Shown here piece by piece: positions 1-5,189 of a DNA stretch of 7,750 nt (its first letter is position 1; each line of letters begins with the position of its first letter). This DNA is from Victivallales bacterium (lineage in GTDB: Bacteria; Verrucomicrobiota; Lentisphaeria; Oligosphaerales; Oligosphaeraceae), in assembly GCA_017431185.1 (NCBI GenBank), contig JAFRLP010000406.1:1-7750 (forward strand). Reading direction: 5' to 3'. Under the pieces are notes generated by a model. It was not told the DNA's origin and searched no databases. It saw only the letters and a program-made list of their open reading frames with translations. A program made the translations under genes and the position numbers.

Positions 1-97
1 AGTCCGCCAGGTCGCGTCCGTACGCCTCGACGGTCTTCGCCGAGCACCCGCGTTCGATGCGCATGTGGGTCAGATAATCTTGCGTCAATAGGTCCAC
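1..97 (-). CDS. XerC/XerD-type tyrosine recombinase, N-terminal fragment (cut by window edge)
   Basis: Reading the minus strand from a GTG at 97-95 gives 32 codons open to the window edge. The peptide begins MDLLTQDYLTHMRIERG and continues with SAKTVEAYGRDLAD. This is the start of the SAM-like, core-binding N-terminal domain of XerC/XerD integrases, whose typical pattern is a short helix, then ErGlS..Tv.aY.rDL. The family resolves chromosome dimers at dif or integrates mobile elements, using a C-terminal catalytic Tyr that lies outside this window. The GTG start is chosen because AGAAGG (complement of 107-112) sits 9 nt upstream and the N-terminus then has the usual Xer length. An in-frame TTG a few codons further upstream is less likely. 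Whether it is a housekeeping XerC, XerD or an element integrase cannot be told from the fragment. It is divergent from the mannosidase gene. Confidence 0.8.
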   Translation of the reverse strand, partial: MDLLTQDYLTHMRIERGCSAKTVEAYGRDLAD

Positions 98-106
98 AGA
101 ACCAGC

Positions 107-112
107 CCTTCT
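107..112 (-). promoter_or_regulatory. Ribosome binding site of the Xer recombinase
   Basis: AGAAGG on the minus strand, within a purine-rich AAGAGAAGG, lies 9 nt before the GTG at 97. It decides the choice of a GTG start, since no ATG is available at the expected N-terminus. Confidence 0.5.
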
Positions 113-182
113 CTTCAAGGAACATATTAGCACAGCGGGAAAAAGCTCCCCCGTCCTTCAGAAAAACGCAATCGCTTGGGGT

Positions 183-188
183 TATAAT
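183..188 (+). promoter_or_regulatory. Candidate -10 box upstream of the mannosidase-VWA pair
   Basis: A perfect TATAAT lies in the 129-bp divergent spacer. Initiation would fall near 195, giving a leader of about 30 nt before the ATG at 227. No good -35 is seen at 17-18 bp; the nearest partial match, TTCAGA at 157-162, is 20 bp away, which is too far for a classical sigma-70 promoter. The call rests on the hexamer and its position only. If real, it would make the truncated mannosidase frame and the VWA gene transcribed together. Confidence 0.35.
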
Positions 189-226
189 CCATCCGTCATA
201 CAACATCGGGAGTCGGGGGCTTCGGC

Positions 227-2473
227 ATGCGCATTGGTTTCGACAGCGAAAAGTACATCACCCTGCAGGCAGAACGCATCCGCCAGCGCATCAAGGAGGG
301 ACGCTGGGAACTCCAGGGCGGAACCTGGGTAGAGATGGACTGCAACATCCCCTGCGGCGAGTCACTCGTCAGACAATTCCTCCACGGCAAGAATTTCTAT
401 CGGGACGAATTCGGGATCGAGGTGCGCAACCTCTGGCTTCCGGACACCTTCGGCTACAACGGCAATCTGCCGCAAATCATGAAACTCTGCCGCTGCGACT
501 ATTTCGTCACCAACAAAATGGCGTGGAATGACACCAACAGGATACCGTCGCACGCCTTCAATTGGGTCGGCATTGACGGGACCTCGGTCATGGCCTTCCT
601 CACCCCGGAGGGAAACTACAACGCACCGATGACCCCTGCGTTCCTCAACCAGGGCGCCAGCCGGTTCTCCTGTCCGGAAATCCTGCCGGGATTCCTCTCG
701 CTTTATGGCATCGGAGACGGCGGCGGCGGCCCTGCGGAGGAATATGTGGAGCGGGCACTGCGCTGCGCCAATCTGGAGGGATGCCCCAAGGTCAGGCTGG
801 AACGCGCCCAACAATTCCTCGACACGCTGCCCAGACACCGTGACCAACTGCCATCCTGGCATGGCGACCTCTACCTGGAAAACCACCGTGGCACTCTCAC
901 CACCCATGCCGACATCAAGAGGGCGCACCGCCGCTGCGAGGAACTGCTGCTCCAGACCGAGACCCTCCATGTACTTCTCCGCAGCCAGGCTCCCTACCCA
1001 CGCGAGACTCTAGAAGGTCTCTGGAAGAAACTGATGCTCAACCAATTCCACGACATCCTGCCAGGCTCAGCCATTCCCGAAGTCTATGAGAGCGCACGGC
1101 GGGACTTGCAGGATATCCAGAACAAATGCCAGGCACTCTGCGACAAACTAGGATTCGCAAAGGACACCCAAAACGTCACCTATTTCAATACTCTAGGCTG
1201 TGGCGGAAATTTCCTCCTGGAACTCCCGCCAGGCTGGACGGGACTCAAAAACAACAAATGCCAGCAAACCCCCGAAGGGCGCATCTTCTGCATCGGCAAT
1301 TTCTCGCCTCTCGGACGCGAACTCTATCGGCGCAGCGACAAAGCCAAACCCATGAAAATGACCGTTGACGATGGCTTGGACAACAATGGCCACATCGTTC
1401 TGCACTGCAACTATCGAACCGCCTGTTTTGACCCGAACAGCGGACGTCTGCTGACGGTGTATGACATCCTCGATCCCGCACCCAGCACCTTTGACGGCAA
1501 CTGCTTTGCCCTGTATCGGGACTACCCGACCTGCCACGACGCCTGGAATGTGGAGCCGTTCTACAAAGGCGAGCGCCTGCCATTGCAGCAACGGCTGCTC
1601 AGCCATTCCGTGCGGACAGGCCCGTTGTTCAGCGAACTGGTCATGGAGATTGCGCTTGGCGACCTGCGCATCCGCCAGACCGTGCGCATCTGCCGCGACT
1701 GCGCGCCCGTCTATTTCCACACGCAGGTGGAAAATTGGCGCCAAGACCACCGCATGCTGCGGGTCAGTTTCCGCAAGGACGGCCTCACCAATCCCGTGGC
1801 CACCTGCTCCACGCCATTCGGGGCAATCGAGCAGCCCACACACGCCAACACCAGTTGGGAGGAGGCGAGATTCGAGGTGCCCATGCAGCAATGGGTGGAC
1901 GTCTCCGAAAAAGACGACACCAATGGCTTCGCCATCCTGAACGACAGCAAGTACGGCGTGTCTGTCCAGGACGGAGCAGTGGACATTGACCTGCTTCGCG
2001 CCCCGACCTATCCCGACCCCACGGCAGACCGCGGCTCCCATGAGTTCACCTTCGCCCTGATGAATCATGTGGGATACGAATACCGCAGGTCAGAGGTCAC
2101 CACTTGGGCCAAGGCGCTGAACCGCCCGCCCGTCATGCTCTGGGGAGACGCGCCCGCCCATGCCTGGAAATTGCCGCTGGATTTTCCCACGCTAGGGCTG
2201 AACTTCTATGTCGAGGCACTCAAGAAGGCCGAAAAAGGCGAGGACATCATCTTCCGTGTCGCAGAACAGCTCGGACAGGCGGAAACGCTGCAATTCATTG
2301 CCGACTCCAAAGTCGCCTCCGTCACGGAATGCGACATGCTCGAATGGGAGGATTTGAACAGCCTGGCCAAAATGCGTCATGCGATGCAGCAGAACGGAGA
2401 GGCCAAGTTTAACTACAAGATTCCCTTCCATCCCTACGAAATCAAGACCTTCCGTGTGCGGATGAAAAAATGA
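227..2473 (+). CDS. GH38 alpha-mannosidase, N-terminally truncated (lacks the His-x-Asp zinc motif)
   Basis: The 748-residue product matches glycoside hydrolase family 38, retaining zinc enzymes that remove alpha-linked mannose from glycans. Recognisable blocks are GRWELQGGTWVEMDCN (25-40), GESLVRQ (44-50), LWLPDTFGYNGNLPQI (69-84; Asp73 aligns with the nucleophile and zinc ligand), WNDTNRIP (100-107), YGIGDGGGGP (160-169), LENHRGTLTTHADIKR (217-232) and LNQFHDILPGSAI (271-283; His275 aligns with the C-terminal zinc His). The C-terminal beta-sandwich region, with GFAILNDSKYGVSV and LLRAPTYPDP, appears complete. The domain start is missing: GH38 enzymes have a His-x-Asp motif about 110 residues before the nucleophile, but here only 72 residues precede it. 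The frame closes at a TAA at 185-187, with no other start codon between it and the ATG. Shine-Dalgarno pairing is weak: GGGGG at 215-219, or GGGAG at 208-212, which is too distant. No signal peptide is visible. The stop overlaps the next gene's ATG. Family assignment is firm; activity is doubtful without the two missing zinc ligands. Confidence 0.88.
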   Translation: MRIGFDSEKYITLQAERIRQRIKEGRWELQGGTWVEMDCNIPCGESLVRQFLHGKNFYRDEFGIEVRNLWLPDTFGYNGNLPQIMKLCRCDYFVTNKMAWNDTNRIPSHAFNWVGIDGTSVMAFLTPEGNYNAPMTPAFLNQGASRFSCPEILPGFLSLYGIGDGGGGPAEEYVERALRCANLEGCPKVRLERAQQFLDTLPRHRDQLPSWHGDLYLENHRGTLTTHADIKRAHRRCEELLLQTETLHVLLRSQAPYPRETLEGLWKKLMLNQFHDILPGSAIPEVYESARRDLQDIQNKCQALCDKLGFAKDTQNVTYFNTLGCGGNFLLELPPGWTGLKNNKCQQTPEGRIFCIGNFSPLGRELYRRSDKAKPMKMTVDDGLDNNGHIVLHCNYRTACFDPNSGRLLTVYDILDPAPSTFDGNCFALYRDYPTCHDAWNVEPFYKGERLPLQQRLLSHSVRTGPLFSELVMEIALGDLRIRQTVRICRDCAPVYFHTQVENWRQDHRMLRVSFRKDGLTNPVATCSTPFGAIEQPTHANTSWEEARFEVPMQQWVDVSEKDDTNGFAILNDSKYGVSVQDGAVDIDLLRAPTYPDPTADRGSHEFTFALMNHVGYEYRRSEVTTWAKALNRPPVMLWGDAPAHAWKLPLDFPTLGLNFYVEALKKAEKGEDIIFRVAEQLGQAETLQFIADSKVASVTECDMLEWEDLNSLAKMRHAMQQNGEAKFNYKIPFHPYEIKTFRVRMKK

Positions 2474-3909
2474 CCCGTGCCCTGAGCATCGAACACATCC
2501 TCCTTTTCCTGCTGATTCTGACGGCGGGCCTCCATTGCCGCGCCACTTGGCGACGCTGGCACGTTCTTCGCCAATTGCCCAATTGGCGCGGTGGCGCAGC
2601 GCTGCTGCTCGCCTTGGCCTGCGTCATCGGGGCCTTGTGGTGCGTGACCATGGCCTATGTCCGTACACCGCCCCCCCCACCGCGCATCGCCTGCCTTCTG
2701 GACTGCTCCGCCAGCATGGCGGCAAAATCCGGCTCCCTGACCAGGCTGGCCGTGGGGAAGCAGGTGTTGGCGCAAGTGGCGCGCGCCTTTCCCCAGGCGG
2801 AATTGGCGCTGGTCACATTCGCGGCCTCCACGCTGGTTGACTTTCCCTTCAGCAACGACCACGGCGCGTTTCACGAAGCGCTGGCCTCTGCGGGCGTGGA
2901 TAACGTCCTTCTGCCTGGAAGTTCACCGGCCCTGGCCATTCGCCAGGCCGAATCCCTTGGAGCCACGGCGATGGTGATTTGCACCGACGGAGAGGCCACC
3001 GTCCCCGCCGCCCCTGGCATCTGGAGCAGCCGCCACACGCCGTTGGCTCTGGTGACCTGCGGGGACTCTCCCGCCCCCATCCCCAACGGAGACACTTTCT
3101 TTCAAGCCCCCGGCACTGGGCAGACAGCCGTCAGCACACCAGGCAGTCTGCTGCCAGAGGCCAGCCTCTCCTCTGCGCCCGTCATCCAACTGGCCCCCAA
3201 GGACTCATCGGCCTTGCGGTCTTTTCTCCTGGAGGCGCTTGGAAGCCCAGCGGCCAGAGGCCATTGGATATGCCTGGCCCTGCTTCTGCTGCTAGGTGTT
3301 CTACTGGCCCCGCAGCTGCCCCGTCTGTTTCACCTCCGTCAAGCCAGCCTTCCGCTCATTCTGGCACTTTGCACGTTTCTTGCCCTCCCCTGCCGTTCCG
3401 CATCCCCCCTGCCAATCCCCGATTCCGCGTTGCCCGCCCGACTAGCCACAATGCGGAATGAGTTGAGAAACGCCACCCTGGCTCCCCAAAAGCGCGCCTT
3501 TCTCCTGTCCAACCTTTCGGCCATATTATGCCGTCAGGCGCAACTCGTGCCCCATGCAGAGACCATCCAGGAGGCATTGGCTGCCTCACGTGAGGCGCTT
3601 CGGCTGCAACCAGGTCTTCCTTCCGCCTGCAACAATCTGGCGCTGGCGCTACGCCTGGAATCAACGCTGGCGACGGTCGGCACGGCCTCCCCTCCTAACG
3701 CCACGGGCCCCCCCAAAAAAAATAACGCGGCCCCCCCCCAGCCGTCCTCCCGTTCCCAGCCGAATATCCCCCCCGCCACTCCTCACCAGTCGGGGAATCC
3801 CCATGAGACATTGACAAGCCAGCCGACATCCTTCGGCTCCTGGCGGGAACTGCAAGAGAAAAAGGCCAAACGAAACCTGCGCGCCTCGCCCACCACCCGT
3901 CCGTGGTGA
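2470..3909 (+). CDS. Membrane-anchored von Willebrand factor A protein, BatB-BatC-like fusion
   Basis: The 479-residue product has two N-terminal membrane segments (about 8-22 and 42-62), a proline run, and a VWA domain from about 72 to 200. The metal-ion-dependent adhesion site is intact in outline: DCSAS at 78-82, PGSSPA near 149-154 supplying the Ser/Thr ligand, and CTDGE at 171-175 supplying the Asp. A third membrane segment (about 266-282) follows. Residues 286-312 (basic, then LPLILALCTFLALPCRSAS) look like an internalised signal peptide, and a TPR-like helical pair covers about 335-398 (EALAASREALRLQPGLPSAC). The tail is proline/asparagine-rich and ends in a basic stretch with a terminal Trp. 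This order matches BatB joined to BatC of the Bat (aerotolerance) family, whose VWA proteins are membrane components of poorly understood function. The ATG overlaps the mannosidase stop as ATGA, suggesting translational coupling. The usual MoxR and DUF58 partners are not in the window. VWA assignment is confident; the Bat label is an inference from architecture. Confidence 0.8.
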   Translation: MTRALSIEHILLFLLILTAGLHCRATWRRWHVLRQLPNWRGGAALLLALACVIGALWCVTMAYVRTPPPPPRIACLLDCSASMAAKSGSLTRLAVGKQVLAQVARAFPQAELALVTFAASTLVDFPFSNDHGAFHEALASAGVDNVLLPGSSPALAIRQAESLGATAMVICTDGEATVPAAPGIWSSRHTPLALVTCGDSPAPIPNGDTFFQAPGTGQTAVSTPGSLLPEASLSSAPVIQLAPKDSSALRSFLLEALGSPAARGHWICLALLLLLGVLLAPQLPRLFHLRQASLPLILALCTFLALPCRSASPLPIPDSALPARLATMRNELRNATLAPQKRAFLLSNLSAILCRQAQLVPHAETIQEALAASREALRLQPGLPSACNNLALALRLESTLATVGTASPPNATGPPKKNNAAPPQPSSRSQPNIPPATPHQSGNPHETLTSQPTSFGSWRELQEKKAKRNLRASPTTRPW

Positions 3910-3919
3910 GCGGACGTTT
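3898..3919. terminator. Small hairpin at the convergent junction, possible weak bidirectional terminator
   Basis: CGTCCG (3898-3903) and CGGACG (3911-3916) form a perfect 6-bp stem with a 7-nt loop spanning the stop codon of the VWA gene, followed by TTT on the plus strand. It lies in the only place a terminator could be, since the convergent stops are 13 bp apart. The T-run is too short for a classical intrinsic terminator, so this is a weak call. Confidence 0.25.
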
Positions 3920-3922
3920 GCG

Positions 3923-5140
3923 TCACTGTCCCTGGACTAACCAGTCCCGAATCTCCACCGTACCTGTTGCGTGGCAGTTATACAGGAAGAACAGGCCGTT
4001 GCCCTGGCTGGCGGGCGGGAACGTCACTTTTCCCTCCACATCGTGCCACTGTCCGTCAATCGGAATGTTTTCGCCCAGCCAAAGTATTTCGTGGAGGGCG
4101 CCATTGTCCCCACGCCAGGCGACCACGCCCCGATGATACATTGTCTCCACTGCCAGAGGGGCGACCTTGCGCATACGGAAGGCAATCCGGCAGGGCTGGC
4201 CAGCCTTGACTGCAAAGGGGAAATTCCGACCTTGGAATTTGCCGTTGCCCGTCAAGGAAAACACTTCACTGCCCCAGGGAGTCGTGGCATTGCACTTTGT
4301 CACCGTGAAATTGCGTATCTGAAGGGTACCCTTGGCATGGCAGTTGTAGAGGCAGAAGAAATGAGCGCCCTTCAGGGAAGGAGTGGATATGGTGGAGTCG
4401 ATGGCGTGCCATTTTCCGTCCACAGGCAGTTTCTCGCCCAAATGGCCATATTCGATGACCCGGTTGGCCCCCAAGTCAACCATCGTCACCCCGCGATGTT
4501 CAATGGGATTCGGGCTGAGTTCCCCCTCCTTGCGCATCTCCAGCGTGAAGCGATAGGCGGTTGCGGGCGCAAGCCGAAGCCCTATTTTCCGATAGGCGAA
4601 AGCCTCATTGCCCAGCAACGTCGCCACGCCATCCTCCCCAAGATTGACCTGGATGACCGATGGACAATCCTCCTCCTGCGCATCCGTCGCCTTCACAGTC
4701 ACCTCCGCAGGTCCAATCGTGACGGGGGGCGCAGGTGACAATTTCCGCAGATGGACATCCCGCACCATGACCTGACAGCCCCCCTGCTCGTCATTGAGCA
4801 GAAGGTAACATTCGCCCGTCGCGTCCTTGGGCAGCGCAAAGGCTGACGCGCAGACATGCTCCTCCCCGTCAACAGGCACAGAGTCAGCGAAGACTGCCAG
4901 TTGGCGGAGACAGCCTGCCACGTTCCCCCACAGCGACAAACAGGCTTTGTTCTCCTGTACCGCTCCTGTCTTGCGCATCCGAAAGTCAAGACGATAGGAC
5001 GCGCCGCTCTCCAAGGACATCACCCCGGATTTGACAGACGACTGCCCGCCACCGCCAATGGTCACACTATCCTTCCATGGCTGGACTTCCCCCGCCATCG
5101 CCGCCAGAGCAACGCACAATGCCAGAAAACAATGCCGCAT
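3923..5140 (-). CDS. Secreted protein of three tandem jelly-roll-like (carbohydrate-binding-like) modules
   Basis: The 405-residue product starts with a type I signal peptide: MRHCFLALCVALAAMAG, probably cut after AMA. The mature part has no recognisable catalytic domain. It consists of three related modules at about 22-133, 162-282 and 291-402. Each has a hydrophobic strand ending in MRK (55-57, 202-204, 323-325), a central (V/L/I)P(V/I)DG..H turn (88-95, 238-245, 359-366), and a final strand pair. In modules 2 and 3 that pair contains YNCHAKGTLQIRN and YNCHATGTVEIRD. This pattern resembles the beta-sandwich carbohydrate-binding modules of the CBM4/9-like kind attached to glycosidases, but I cannot assign a named family. 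The start is supported by GGGAGAG a few bases upstream and by the signal peptide. It lies 49 bp downstream of the DUF6259-like gene on the same strand, so the two are probably co-transcribed. A role as a periplasmic or surface glycan-binding partner is inferred. Confidence 0.75.
   Translation of the reverse strand: MRHCFLALCVALAAMAGEVQPWKDSVTIGGGGQSSVKSGVMSLESGASYRLDFRMRKTGAVQENKACLSLWGNVAGCLRQLAVFADSVPVDGEEHVCASAFALPKDATGECYLLLNDEQGGCQVMVRDVHLRKLSPAPPVTIGPAEVTVKATDAQEEDCPSVIQVNLGEDGVATLLGNEAFAYRKIGLRLAPATAYRFTLEMRKEGELSPNPIEHRGVTMVDLGANRVIEYGHLGEKLPVDGKWHAIDSTISTPSLKGAHFFCLYNCHAKGTLQIRNFTVTKCNATTPWGSEVFSLTGNGKFQGRNFPFAVKAGQPCRIAFRMRKVAPLAVETMYHRGVVAWRGDNGALHEILWLGENIPIDGQWHDVEGKVTFPPASQGNGLFFLYNCHATGTVEIRDWLVQGQ
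3935..5077 (-). repeat. Threefold protein-level repeat inside the secreted protein gene
   Basis: Three diverged copies of a module of roughly 110-120 codons: about 4742-5077 (copy 1), 4295-4657 (copy 2) and 3935-4270 (copy 3). Copies 2 and 3 are closest, sharing EHRGV/YHRGV, LGEKLPVDGKWH/LGENIPIDGQWH and the YNCHA-GT block. Copy 1 keeps MRK and the PVDG turn but has LLLNDEQGG in place of the YNCHA-GT block. The similarity is obvious in protein and only patchy in DNA, so the triplication is old. Confidence 0.7.
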
Positions 5141-5145
5141 GATTT

Positions 5146-5152
5146 CTCTCCC
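5146..5152 (-). promoter_or_regulatory. Ribosome binding site of the three-module secreted protein
   Basis: GGGAGAG on the minus strand lies 5 nt before the ATG at 5140 (7 nt from the GGAG core). It is the clearest Shine-Dalgarno in the window and fixes the start at the signal-peptide methionine. Confidence 0.65.
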
Positions 5153-5189
5153 AATCTACTGTGCTTCTTGCCAATGCACTCCTCTCAAC

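Noticed and set aside
137..150. GGGA-AAAAGC-TCCC mini-hairpin in the divergent spacer
   Set aside because: Only four base pairs and upstream of the candidate plus-strand start; expected by chance.
98..226. Possible missing GH38 N-terminus hidden in another frame of the spacer
   Set aside because: All three plus-strand frames were translated from 91 to 226; none shows a His-x-Asp motif or other GH38 similarity.
362..970. Minus-strand open frame of 202 codons inside the mannosidase
   Set aside because: It overlaps the most conserved GH38 motifs on the other strand and has no protein-like features of its own.
1193..2068. Long minus-strand open frame of 291 codons inside the mannosidase
   Set aside because: It is antisense to a clearly conserved GH38 coding region and its translation shows no recognisable motif; a shadow of GC-rich codon usage.
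3934..3947. Inverted repeat GGACT-AACC-AGTCC near the convergent junction
   Set aside because: A 5-bp stem without a T-run, inside the coding end of the three-module protein; too weak to call a terminator.
3971..4738. Plus-strand open frame of 255 codons opposite the three-module protein
   Set aside because: The minus-strand frame has a signal peptide, a good ribosome binding site and internal repeats, while this frame has none; treated as a shadow.
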